Origin: Chitinophagaceae bacterium
GTDB lineage: Bacteria; Bacteroidota; Bacteroidia; Chitinophagales; Chitinophagaceae
DNA length: 64,000 bases
Reading direction: 5' to 3'
Assembly: GCA_947446645.1 (NCBI GenBank)
Contig: CANFHA010000005.1
Span: forward strand, 62,001 to 126,000
A model generated the notes under the pieces. That model did not search any database. It was given only the letters and a program-made list of their open reading frames with translations, and was not told the DNA's origin. Position numbers and translations under genes: made by a program. Below, one piece after another: positions 34,930 to 43,664 of this stretch (positions are counted from its first letter, which is position 1; each line of letters starts with the position of its first letter).

Positions 34930-37845
34930 CTATCTGCTTATCACAAAACGGACAGCCTTCTTGTCTTCGCCTTTTTTTACGTTTAAGATATAGCTGCCAT
35001 TGGGTAATGATTCCGTTGTTATTTGCTGGTCAATTAAACCTCCGCCCGGATTTACAACACTGCTATATACCAACTGGCCAATCATGTTTGTTATTTCTAT
35101 GGTTGCAGCGTCCTCTCCGGCATAGCTAACAGTACCCATAAGCCTGAATTTTCCGCTGTTTGGGTTTGGTTGCACTGTAATGCTCATTGGCAGTCTGGCC
35201 CCTTCAATAATAGATGTTGTTTCACCCACACCAGCATTCCCGCTTGTGTATTCCGCATTTTCAATTATCGCCGGCTCATTGCGGCCCTCATTAACCGCAT
35301 CTGAGCTGTCATCTGCGCCACGCACCCGGCCCTGAACCGGTGGAGTACAGGAGATGAGTTTACTCACATAATTGCTGCATCCGAAACTGTTAGTTACAAT
35401 GTAATTAATATATGCGCTGCCGGCGGACACATGTGCAGTTACCAGTCCTGTGCCGCTGCCCACTGTGAGAATGGCCTGGTTACTGCTTGTCCATACGCCA
35501 TTGGTGGTATTATCAGATAATACAATTCCGTTTCCATGGTTTGCTACTGATGATGCGCCTGATATCTGGCTTACCTGTGGAGTAGGGTTCACTGAAACCA
35601 CGGCAGCAACCGTGCAATTGTTTGATATGGTATAGGTGATGAAAGCGGAACCTGCTGACACCCCGGTTACCACACCCGATCCCGAAACAGTAGCAATAGT
35701 ACTATTGCTGCTTACCCAGGATATGCCGCCGGTAGTAGCATCGCTCAAAAATGTCTTAGACCCTGCACACACACTAAGATTTCCGTTTATAGCAGAGGGT
35801 GCCTGGTTCACGATTATATTAAGCGCTTTTATGCAACCTGCTGTTGTGGTATATGTGATAGTTGCACTACCCGCTGATATTCCTGCAACGTTTCCAATGG
35901 CATCTATACTTGCACGTGTATTACTGGTGCTCCAGGTGCCACCCGGGGTAGCATCGGTCAATGCTATGGAAAGCCCGGTACACACTTTGACGGGACCTGT
36001 TATTGCAGCCGGGTTAGCATTTACAATCACTGTGGCAATTGCCCTGCAGCCTGTGGTAGGAATCGTATAATATATAGGCACAACACTTGGATACACTGTA
36101 GTTACTAACCCGGTATTGCTTACTGTAGCTACAGAAGGAATGGCACTGCTCCATACCCCGCCAAAGGTTGGGTCGGATAATTGTGTTGTTAATCCCTGGC
36201 ATGCACTGGCAATACCTGCTATTGCCGCAGGTGTCGGGAATACGGTTACAACTGCAGTCGCGATTGATGTTCCCAATGTGTAGCTGAGCCTTACAGCGCC
36301 TGCACTAATACCCGATACCATACCGGTTCCAGACACCGAGGCCATCCCTGCATCTGCAGGGTTTATGCTCCATGTGCCGCCGGCAGTAGCATCAAAAAAC
36401 TGCGCTGTACCGCCTTCGCACAAATAGAAATAATAGGCCGTTATAGGCGTAGACAGCGACGTGTACGATCCTACAGTCACAAGTTTTGTTGCTATACCAT
36501 GGCCACATATTCCGTCTGTTGTGTAAGTTATCATGGCACCTCCATTACTAATACCAGTTACCATTCCATCTGCCACAGTCACTTTATCATTGCTGGCCGA
36601 CCAGCTGCCGCCAGCCACATTATCAGTAAGCGTTATCGTAGACCCTATACCCAAAATAGCCGGACCTGTAATATTACCTCCTGAAGTTGCTGTATTAATA
36701 GTTACAGTATTAGTTGCCTGGCTCCCCCCGGCTGTTGTCACTATTGCTGAATAATTGCCACCGGTTGTTGCCGTAAATGAAGGCACGACTGCCAGGCCAT
36801 ATTTCTGAATACGATTATTAATGTTGTCCGATATATATATCCGCCCGATGCTGTCAACATATACGCCGGCCACAGTTGTAAGCTGATCAGGGCCGCTTCC
36901 GTAGCCGCCTGTTCCCGCCACTAATATGCCGGATGTTGCCCCCGGAACCCATTTACGCACGCCATTTACATCCTGGTCATCCACGTACAGGTTACCGTAG
37001 ATGTCCACATGTACCACCGAAGGGCGGTCTGCATAGCCAGCTACGGTGGTGCCTGTATTTGCACCTGGTGCCCACTTCTGAATACGGTTATTGAAATTAT
37101 CAGCAATATAGATGTTACCATTCCCGTCCACGCATATGCCCTGTGGGTAACATAGCTGGTTCGCACCGCTGCCTGCTACACCCGTGCCAGCAACAGTAGT
37201 TCCGCTCGTAGCGCCCGGTGCCCATTTTTGTATACGGTGATTGCTCGCGTCTGCCACATACACATTGCCGGCAGCGTCTACACATACACCGAATGGCTGG
37301 TTTAGCTGGCCCGGATCGCTACCCGCAGTCCCGTCACCAGCAACTGTAATGCCCGACGTAGCACCGGGTGCCCATTTCTGAACCCTGTTGTTATTAGCGT
37401 CTGTAACATAAACATTACCTGCCGCGTCTACATATAGCCCTGTTGGATACGATAGCTGGTCTGCAGCATCACCGTATATACCTGTGCCCGCAACTGTAAC
37501 ACCTGCTGTGGCGCCCGGGGCCCATTTCTGCACGCGACTATTACTATAGTCCGCTACATATACTGCACCATTGCCGTCTAACCAAATCCCCTGCGGAGAT
37601 GACAGCTGGCCGGGGCCGCTTCCGTCAGTCCCGTCACCGGCGGCCGTACTGGCATCAGTGGAAAAAGTGGGAGTTGCGGTATATAGACCTACTCCACCCC
37701 GCTGCCATACTATTTTGGTAAGCGCTGACGCGCTGGATACTACCAGGCTGCCACCAGGACAAAAAGATGTGGCGGATAATGTTTGCGCATTTGAGGAACT
37801 GATTCCTCCGATTGATAGTGTAAAGAACAAAACGATCTTTTTCAT
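34930..37845 (-). CDS. T9SS type A cargo: NHL beta-propeller fused to BIg2-like domains
   Basis: A 971-residue protein with signal peptide (MKKIVLFFTLSIGG, ending SSSNAQ). Residues about 70-370 hold six NHL repeats of the pattern GQLxxPxGIxVDxxGNxYVADxxNxRIQKWAPG, each followed by TVAGxGxxG, which form a propeller. Then come about seven BIg2-like modules (GGTWSxxN...ATVSxxGxVTGVSAGxAxITY), a low-complexity acidic linker and a type A sorting domain (VQPNPNSGKFRL, ITNMIGQLVY, NGSYILNVKK, RFVISR). NHL propellers bind protein, RNA or carbohydrate; here an extracellular binding role is inferred. Monocistronic, with its own terminator. Confidence 0.9.
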   Translation of the reverse strand: MKKIVLFFTLSIGGISSSNAQTLSATSFCPGGSLVVSSASALTKIVWQRGGVGLYTATPTFSTDASTAAGDGTDGSGPGQLSSPQGIWLDGNGAVYVADYSNSRVQKWAPGATAGVTVAGTGIYGDAADQLSYPTGLYVDAAGNVYVTDANNNRVQKWAPGATSGITVAGDGTAGSDPGQLNQPFGVCVDAAGNVYVADASNHRIQKWAPGATSGTTVAGTGVAGSGANQLCYPQGICVDGNGNIYIADNFNNRIQKWAPGANTGTTVAGYADRPSVVHVDIYGNLYVDDQDVNGVRKWVPGATSGILVAGTGGYGSGPDQLTTVAGVYVDSIGRIYISDNINNRIQKYGLAVVPSFTATTGGNYSAIVTTAGGSQATNTVTINTATSGGNITGPAILGIGSTITLTDNVAGGSWSASNDKVTVADGMVTGISNGGAMITYTTDGICGHGIATKLVTVGSYTSLSTPITAYYFYLCEGGTAQFFDATAGGTWSINPADAGMASVSGTGMVSGISAGAVRLSYTLGTSIATAVVTVFPTPAAIAGIASACQGLTTQLSDPTFGGVWSSAIPSVATVSNTGLVTTVYPSVVPIYYTIPTTGCRAIATVIVNANPAAITGPVKVCTGLSIALTDATPGGTWSTSNTRASIDAIGNVAGISAGSATITYTTTAGCIKALNIIVNQAPSAINGNLSVCAGSKTFLSDATTGGISWVSSNSTIATVSGSGVVTGVSAGSAFITYTISNNCTVAAVVSVNPTPQVSQISGASSVANHGNGIVLSDNTTNGVWTSSNQAILTVGSGTGLVTAHVSAGSAYINYIVTNSFGCSNYVSKLISCTPPVQGRVRGADDSSDAVNEGRNEPAIIENAEYTSGNAGVGETTSIIEGARLPMSITVQPNPNSGKFRLMGTVSYAGEDAATIEITNMIGQLVYSSVVNPGGGLIDQQITTESLPNGSYILNVKKGEDKKAVRFVISR

Positions 37846-38345
37846 AAAATGTGGGAGTTGATAATGTGAATTGATTTAAAAGGGCAAAGCTTCTTTTATT
37901 TTATTTTATTAACAACCAACAAACTATTTGTTAACATTTGCGCAACAAATGTATTCCCTCTGATATTATATATGCATGACTCACATCAATAAAATAAATG
38001 ACTTTGGTCAGCCCCATGCCCTATCCAAGTCGCGAGGAGGGTCAAAAAAGCTTTAAAACTATAAGGAGGAGCACTATTATAAGAAGGAAATTGGCTTACT
38101 TATAATGTATATGTAGCACTATCATAATGGGTAGTTATCGTACATCCGAATACCAAATTAACATATTTCTATACAGTACCATCCCTCCTGCATTACTAAG
38201 CCTATCCGAAAGAATTATATAGGACTGTTTGTGTTTTCTAAGCTAAAAAAACAGAAATCATTAAAATGTTTTTCCCGGGAGGATCAACACGGGCACTTAC
38301 AATTTTTTTTACTAATTTGCTACCCCTTAACAAACACAAACTACT
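37846..38345. other. Divergent intergenic region, 500 bp
   Basis: Separates the minus-strand NHL cargo gene from plus-strand coaX. It contains a perfect inverted repeat ACATTTG-cgcaa-CAAATGT (37934-37952) about 90 bases upstream of the NHL gene, of unknown meaning. The open frame overlapping coaX at 38231-38443 is a shadow. No RNA gene was recognised. Confidence 0.5.
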
Positions 38346-39089
38346 ATGTCTGTAAATATTTGCATCGATTGGGGCAACACCAATGTAAAGGCTGCTATCT
38401 TCAACAACGATACGATTCAGAAGCAGTTCACTTTTTCCGCTGAGGATGCAATGGGAAAAGTAACTGATATAATGAATCAGTATCAGCCGGTCAAGGCAAT
38501 TATCTGCTCGGTAGTAAAGCAGAGTGGTGAAGTTGAAAGCCTTGTTCGATCAAAAATCAACAGCACAGTAGTGTTGGATGCGAACACAAATCTGCCCATA
38601 TACAATGGCTACCTTTCTGCCGATACCCTCGGACCTGATCGCCTAGCTTTGGTTTGCGCTGCCCATGCACTTCACCCTGGCAAAAACAACCTGGTTATAA
38701 GCGCAGGTACTTGCGTTACATACAATTTTGTCACTAAAAACAAGATGTTTCGCGGTGGCGCCATCTCTCCCGGCCTGCAGATGAGACTCAATGCAATGCA
38801 CAGCTTCACCGGCAAGTTGCCTCAGGTGGATATGGAAGGAGAACTGATAATGCTGGGTTACGATACCGCTACCTGCATGCGCAGCGGAGCTGCCTACGGA
38901 ATAGCATTTGAGATAGATGGAATGGTGAATGAATATGCAGCCACACAACCCGATTTTAACGCCATATTAACGGGTGGTGATGCGCCTTTCTTTGCAAGCA
39001 AAATTAAAAGTAAGATATTTGCTGACCCCGACTTATTGTTGAAGGGATTAAATTTAATCTTAAACCATAATGTTTCTTCCCCGAGCTAA
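38346..39089 (+). CDS. coaX: Type III pantothenate kinase
   Basis: A 247-residue cytosolic enzyme that phosphorylates pantothenate in the first step of coenzyme A synthesis. Family motifs are present: DWGNTN at residues 8-13 (phosphate binding), GPDRLA at 96-101 with the catalytic Asp98, SAGTCVTYN at 119 on, GGAISPG at 137-143 and the final GGDA. Length is standard. Its last 20 bases overlap the start of the barrel protein gene in another frame, so the two are probably co-transcribed. Confidence 0.95.
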   Translation: MSVNICIDWGNTNVKAAIFNNDTIQKQFTFSAEDAMGKVTDIMNQYQPVKAIICSVVKQSGEVESLVRSKINSTVVLDANTNLPIYNGYLSADTLGPDRLALVCAAHALHPGKNNLVISAGTCVTYNFVTKNKMFRGGAISPGLQMRLNAMHSFTGKLPQVDMEGELIMLGYDTATCMRSGAAYGIAFEIDGMVNEYAATQPDFNAILTGGDAPFFASKIKSKIFADPDLLLKGLNLILNHNVSSPS

Positions 39090-40392
39090 ATATTTATTAA
39101 CAGTATTGTCTTTTTTTGGGGCATCGGTTCTGTTTGCTCAAACAAATTCTTCAAGTAATCCTACTTCTGACCGTGAGAATAATCCATATTCAAAATATGG
39201 TATCGGTGAGCTGCAGAATGGTAACAGCACGGTTTTAAAAGGTATGGCCAATATGACCTCCGCCTTTCAAAACCCCTACGAGCTGAATACGGATAACCCA
39301 GCCTCGTATGCCTACCTCAGGCGCACCACTTTTGAAGCCGGAATGTCAGCCAATACACGCACTGTAAACGCTATGGGGTCCTCTTACAATACAGGCACAG
39401 CTACATTGTCTTACCTTACCCTTGCTGTACCTGTCAATAATAATGCAGGGCTAGCCTTCGGCTTCAAACCATATTCACGATCTTTTTATTCGTTGGTAGA
39501 TACGCTTTTCGGCAACAGCTCACCACTTGGCGAAACGGTTCGTTCCTATTCCGGCGATGGCGGACTCAACTATGCTTATGTTGGTGGCGCATACCGTTAC
39601 AAAGAATTGAGCATGGGCTTCAACTTTGGTTATATTTTCGGCACCCTTCAGAGCAATACAGCTGTACAGTCTATTGATTCCTTGCTGATCAACAGGTCTT
39701 ACATTGCTGAGTTTACCAATTACAACCGTGTCGGTGGCATCTACTGGAAGGGCGGTCTTATGTGGGAGCACAAATTTGATTCTTCTGGTTATTCACTGCG
39801 CCTGGGCGGCACATTCACAATGGGTCAAAAGCTAAATGAGCGGCTGAATTCTTATCAGGTAAGCATTTACAACTTTGGCGACACCATCGTAAATGATACA
39901 AGCTCTTCCTCTGGTGAAGCTCGTGGCAAGCTGAATCTACCCATGTCATTCAGCGCAGGTGCCATGATCTTAAAGGACAACAAATGGGGTCTTGGTATAG
40001 ATTTTACTTCCACGCAATGGAGCGGGTACAAAAGCGAAGTAGATCCTTCTATGAATTTTGCCATAGCGAAGAGTGCATATAAGGTGAGCATTGGCGGTGA
40101 ATACACGCCTGATTTCAATAGCATCCGCAATTATTTTTCCCGGGTCACTTATCGTGCAGGCGTTTATTATGGCAAGGAGTATCTTACCTTCCAGAATACG
40201 CAGTTGCCTGTTTATGGTGCAACTGTTGGGGCCAGCCTGCCCTTCAGGCGCTCCCTGTCTCACCTGCATACCTCGCTTGAGGTTGGTCGGCTTGGTGTTA
40301 CTACCAACAACCTGATCCAGGAAACTTATGTACGTTTTTCATTGGGTTTGTCTTTCAACGACCTTTGGTTCATCAAGCGTAAGTATGACTAA
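39070..40392 (+). CDS. Outer-membrane beta-barrel protein (FadL/OMPP1-like)
   Basis: A 440-residue protein with a signal peptide (about 24 residues, ending LFAQ) and alternating amphipathic strands ending in an aromatic-rich strand (FSLGLSFNDLWFIKRKYD). NPYSKYGIGE near the N-terminus and NPASYAYL are typical of the Bacteroidota barrel protein encoded between coaX and lptC. Its substrate is unknown; the FadL-like fold suggests transport of hydrophobic compounds or assembly of surface components. It overlaps coaX by 20 bases and precedes lptC by 13 bases. Confidence 0.82.
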   Translation: MFLPRAKYLLTVLSFFGASVLFAQTNSSSNPTSDRENNPYSKYGIGELQNGNSTVLKGMANMTSAFQNPYELNTDNPASYAYLRRTTFEAGMSANTRTVNAMGSSYNTGTATLSYLTLAVPVNNNAGLAFGFKPYSRSFYSLVDTLFGNSSPLGETVRSYSGDGGLNYAYVGGAYRYKELSMGFNFGYIFGTLQSNTAVQSIDSLLINRSYIAEFTNYNRVGGIYWKGGLMWEHKFDSSGYSLRLGGTFTMGQKLNERLNSYQVSIYNFGDTIVNDTSSSSGEARGKLNLPMSFSAGAMILKDNKWGLGIDFTSTQWSGYKSEVDPSMNFAIAKSAYKVSIGGEYTPDFNSIRNYFSRVTYRAGVYYGKEYLTFQNTQLPVYGATVGASLPFRRSLSHLHTSLEVGRLGVTTNNLIQETYVRFSLGLSFNDLWFIKRKYD

Positions 40393-40405
40393 TACCAACT
40401 AAACC

Positions 40406-41125
40406 TTGAAAAACGGCATAAGAGGCTTACTCGCGCTTTGCGGTCTTAAAAACAAAATCAGTTTCGCCGCGCCATTGCAGCTTTGCGAGAAAAACGCTAC
40501 GGTAATTCAGGCTACTCAGTTGTCATGCCTTTTCAAAGATGAGAATTTTCGTCGTGGGTATTCCTCTGAACGTATCTCAAGGGTCCTTGTTGCATGTGTC
40601 TTATTTGTTGCTACTTTCTCCTGTAAAAACGACCCTGCTGAGATAAGGGCCCTGACTGGTAAGAGCCGGCAAACGGAAGACCATGCCAAAGATGTAACAG
40701 TTATTTACAGCAAGAACGGCAATGTAAACATGCGGATCTTCGCGCATGACTTTGTAAGAAACGAGAACTCCAAACGACCCTATATAGATATGAACACCAA
40801 CCTGAGGGCGGAGTTCTACAACGACAGCGGAGCGATACTGGATGTGCTTACGGCAGACTCATCGCGCTACTACGAGGCCCAGGGCGATATGATCATCTGG
40901 GACAGCGTGAAGATCGTTACAAAAAAAGGGGAACAGCTCAATACACAGGAACTCATCTGGAATGCAAGCGCCCAAAAATTCTTCACAGAAAAACCCGTAC
41001 GCATCAGCTCTCCTACAGAAGTAATATATGGCAATGGAATGGAAGCCAATAGCGACTTTTCCTGGTACCAGATAACTAATCCGCGGGGCACGGTGCAGGT
41101 TAATAAAGGCGAAGTGCCTCAGTAA
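40406..41125 (+). CDS. lptC: LptC-like LPS export lipoprotein, start disturbed
   Basis: The frame holds a lipoprotein signal (VLVACVLFVATFSC, Cys73 of the maximal frame) followed by LptC-type beta strands (DVTVIYSKNGNVNMRIFA, PYIDMNTNLRAEFYNDSG, DSSRYYEAQGDMIIWDSVKI, TQELIWNASAQKFFTEKPVRI). LptC carries lipopolysaccharide from the inner-membrane LptBFG complex to LptA. No ATG or GTG exists in frame before the lipobox; only TTG codons at 40406 and 40520. An ATG at 40539 in the next frame would give MRIFRRGYSSERIS plus the lipobox if the T run at 40546-40549 had one more base. The 5' end as written is therefore doubtful; 40539 may be the true start with an indel. Confidence 0.82.
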   Translation: MKNGIRGLLALCGLKNKISFAAPLQLCEKNATVIQATQLSCLFKDENFRRGYSSERISRVLVACVLFVATFSCKNDPAEIRALTGKSRQTEDHAKDVTVIYSKNGNVNMRIFAHDFVRNENSKRPYIDMNTNLRAEFYNDSGAILDVLTADSSRYYEAQGDMIIWDSVKIVTKKGEQLNTQELIWNASAQKFFTEKPVRISSPTEVIYGNGMEANSDFSWYQITNPRGTVQVNKGEVPQ

Positions 41126-41166
41126 TACATAACTAATCAGTTAGAGAATTTTAGCCGCAAATCTGC

Positions 41167-42342
41167 TTACTTAGGTAAAGTAACAGTAAATGACATACCA
41201 ACAGCAAAGCTGGAATCAACAGTAAGTGTACCGCCTAGTTTTTCGGCAATGCGTTTGGTTATCGCAAGATCTATGCCCATATGGTCAGGCTCGTTTGCCG
41301 GGGCTTTGCCGGCAGCAAACAGGGCAAATATCTTTTCCTTTTCTTCTTTGGCAATAGTAGTGCCATTGTCTTTAACGTCGAAAAAGTAATAAGCGTCATC
41401 TTCAGTGAAGGCGAGACTGATTACTATAGGTGTATTATTCAGATACTTGATACCGTTTTGCACCAGGTGCATTAGTACCTGTTTCAGTGCTGCCCGGGCA
41501 GTGTGCACAGAGCCCACGGCATTAGAAGTATCAATGGTAACATGATCAGGAATATTGAGAGACTCCCTTATCTCGCCGGCCAGTTCTGTAAGGTCTATAT
41601 CTTCTTTACTGTCCACTGCCAGTTGCGATGACCTTGCAAAGTTTAGTATACCGTTGCAGAGGTCAGACAGCTGATAAGCAGCGTCGTTAAGATAGTTGAT
41701 GTACTCATTGCCCGCTTCATCAAAGCCGGTTCCGTAGTCCTCTTTAAGAAGACGTGTTAGAGAAATAATATTATTGAGCGGACTCTTCAGATCATGCGAT
41801 GCTATCTGCGCTATCTTGGCAAGATCTACTGAAGCGGTCTTTAAATCTGCAAGCTTCTTCGCACATTGCCTCAGGTGAATTTGCGCTGATAATTGCCTGC
41901 CTAATGCCTGTAGTGCACTTACCTGGTCAGCGGCAAGTTGGCCGGCGGCCGTGTCAATAACGCAAAGAGTACCAGTGAAACCCCTATCTTCTGTGCTTAC
42001 AGGTATCCCTGCATAAAATACAGCCTTTAGTACGCCCGTTACATAGGGATGTTTATTATAACGTTCATCCTTTGAAAGATCAGACACTATAAATACGTTT
42101 TTTGCACCATCTGTTATGGGCGCAACAACGGGCAGGGAAGAAAAAACAGGAATATTAAAAGTTTTCAGGAAATTACCGTCATTATCTACCACACACACAG
42201 CAGAAGCAGGCATACGACAGATATTGCTGGCTAAGCCGGCAATATCATTAAAATCAGCATCAGGCAATATATTCAGATTGGTATACTCACGCTGACCCTT
42301 CACACTTTCAAATCCATTTTTCGGCACCTGAGCAAGTTTCAT
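41167..42342 (-). CDS. GAF-domain sensor histidine kinase with weak ATP-lid motifs
   Basis: A 391-residue soluble protein without transmembrane segments. A GAF domain occupies about residues 25-150 (FIVSDLSKDERYNKHPYV, FYAGIPV, GTLCVID, as in GAF domains that precede kinases). The HisKA H-box is ASHDLKSPLNNI with phospho-acceptor His183. The ATPase domain has an N-box (HLVQNGIKYLN, Asn296) and DNG at 325-327, but G1 continues as TTI and the second glycine box is MGIDLAI instead of GxGLGLA, so ATP binding may be altered. No response regulator gene lies nearby. The signal is unknown. It follows the Ldh-family gene by 104 bases on the same strand. Confidence 0.88.
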   Translation of the reverse strand: MKLAQVPKNGFESVKGQREYTNLNILPDADFNDIAGLASNICRMPASAVCVVDNDGNFLKTFNIPVFSSLPVVAPITDGAKNVFIVSDLSKDERYNKHPYVTGVLKAVFYAGIPVSTEDRGFTGTLCVIDTAAGQLAADQVSALQALGRQLSAQIHLRQCAKKLADLKTASVDLAKIAQIASHDLKSPLNNIISLTRLLKEDYGTGFDEAGNEYINYLNDAAYQLSDLCNGILNFARSSQLAVDSKEDIDLTELAGEIRESLNIPDHVTIDTSNAVGSVHTARAALKQVLMHLVQNGIKYLNNTPIVISLAFTEDDAYYFFDVKDNGTTIAKEEKEKIFALFAAGKAPANEPDHMGIDLAITKRIAEKLGGTLTVDSSFAVGMSFTVTLPK

Positions 42343-42446
42343 TTAATGCTTCTGCAATTAATTGGGTAAAGGTAGTTTTTTGACAACAATATTTCTCCGA
42401 AAAACCTCATTTTCAGTTGCCTATTTTATATAAATATTTTTATAAA

Positions 42447-43529
42447 CTATAACTCAACACCGAATTTAATGCCAATGACTTTTAATTCCTCTATTATACT
42501 GGCAACCAAGGGGATACCATGCAGTCTTCTCTCTGTTTCCATTTCCCGCTCCGGATCGCCGGGGATTAGCACACGCTGCTGTTCATTGGCCGGGCGGGCG
42601 TTCCTGAATCGGGTTATCCAGTTATCCATATGCGCTTTAAAATCGTCCGCTGTCCTGAAAGCATCTATCCTCATAGCGCCAAAAAAATGGCCAAGTCCTT
42701 CGCCGGGCATATTTTCCGGCATAGGTACGTATGCCGGAAAAGGGGGTGCCCACGGGCCATAACTGGCCCCACTGAGCACGGCCGAAAATATGTCTACTAT
42801 ACTGCCAAGCGCGTATCCTTTATGGCTGCCATGTTCCCGGTCGCTGCCCAGCGGCAGCATAGCGCCTGCGCTCTTCAGTGCGTTCGCATCCGTAGACTCA
42901 TTTCCCTCTTTATCCTGTACCCACCCAAGGGGTGCCTCTTTTTGCTTACGTTGCAATATTTCCAGCTTGCCGTTAGATGCTGTAGTAGTGGCAAAATCAG
43001 CTACAAAAGGGGGTTGGTCGCCTGCTGGTATGGCTACGGCTATAGGGTTGGTGCCAAGCATGCGCTCTATAGAAAATGTTGGTGCTACAAGCGCACTGGC
43101 GTTAGTCATAGCAATACCTATCATGTCGTGCGGCAACGCCATCATAGCATGATAACCGGCTATTCCAAAGTGGTTACTGTTCCGCACGCTCACCCACCCC
43201 GTGCCTGCGTTCTTTGCCTTATCAATGGCTACCTGCATGGCAAATGGCGCCACTACCAGCCCCAGACCAGCATCACCGTCTACCACTGCCGTAGATGGCG
43301 TTTCATGTACAATTTTCATTCGGGGATTAGCGTTTACGCGTTTCCCCTCCCATAAACGGATATATCCGGTAAGCCTTGCAATACCATGACTATCAACGCC
43401 TCGCAAATCTGCAGACAACAATACGTTAGTAGCGGTTGCGGCATCTGTCGGATTGCAACCCATAGCTTTGAAAACCGAGTTTGTAAACCTGTATAAGGTA
43501 TCATGTGCGAATATCTGCTCCATCGGCAC
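42447..43529 (-). CDS. Ldh family oxidoreductase (malate/L-lactate/ureidoglycolate dehydrogenase type)
   Basis: A 360-residue NAD(P)-dependent dehydrogenase of the second Ldh family, unrelated to classical lactate dehydrogenase. Motifs: LRGVDSHGIARL with His48, GxWVSVRNSNHFGIAGYH with His120, MLGTNPIAVAIP, and GSHKGYALG near residue 235. Members reduce 2-oxo acids (malate, lactate, sulfolactate, ureidoglycolate); the substrate cannot be told here. Start at MPMEQIF; MEQIF at 43523 is equally possible. Confidence 0.9.
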   Translation of the reverse strand: MPMEQIFAHDTLYRFTNSVFKAMGCNPTDAATATNVLLSADLRGVDSHGIARLTGYIRLWEGKRVNANPRMKIVHETPSTAVVDGDAGLGLVVAPFAMQVAIDKAKNAGTGWVSVRNSNHFGIAGYHAMMALPHDMIGIAMTNASALVAPTFSIERMLGTNPIAVAIPAGDQPPFVADFATTTASNGKLEILQRKQKEAPLGWVQDKEGNESTDANALKSAGAMLPLGSDREHGSHKGYALGSIVDIFSAVLSGASYGPWAPPFPAYVPMPENMPGEGLGHFFGAMRIDAFRTADDFKAHMDNWITRFRNARPANEQQRVLIPGDPEREMETERRLHGIPLVASIIEELKVIGIKFGVEL

Positions 43530-43629
43530 AAGATAAACAATCGGTTAATTGTAACCGAATCGCCGCTCTGTGAATAAATCTGTGAAAAAACATGCTGCAT
43601 CAAATCGTTCCTCAAAACATATTTATGCC

Positions 43630-43637
43630 TACTTTTG
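43630..43637 (+). promoter_or_regulatory. Candidate -7 element (TACTTTTG)
   Basis: Exact TAnnTTTG match 27 bases before the ATG at 43665; probable promoter of the PCMD cargo/TonB receptor pair. Confidence 0.5.
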
Positions 43638-43664
43638 CCGCTCGCTTAAAACAAAACGACCAAA

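Noticed and set aside
37934-37952. Inverted repeat ACATTTG-cgcaa-CAAATGT as an operator
   Set aside because: AT-rich 7-base arms can occur by chance in 500 bp of spacer and no regulator is nearby; mentioned only in the intergenic entry.
38231-38443. 70-codon frame overlapping the coaX start
   Set aside because: Out of frame with coaX and without family resemblance.
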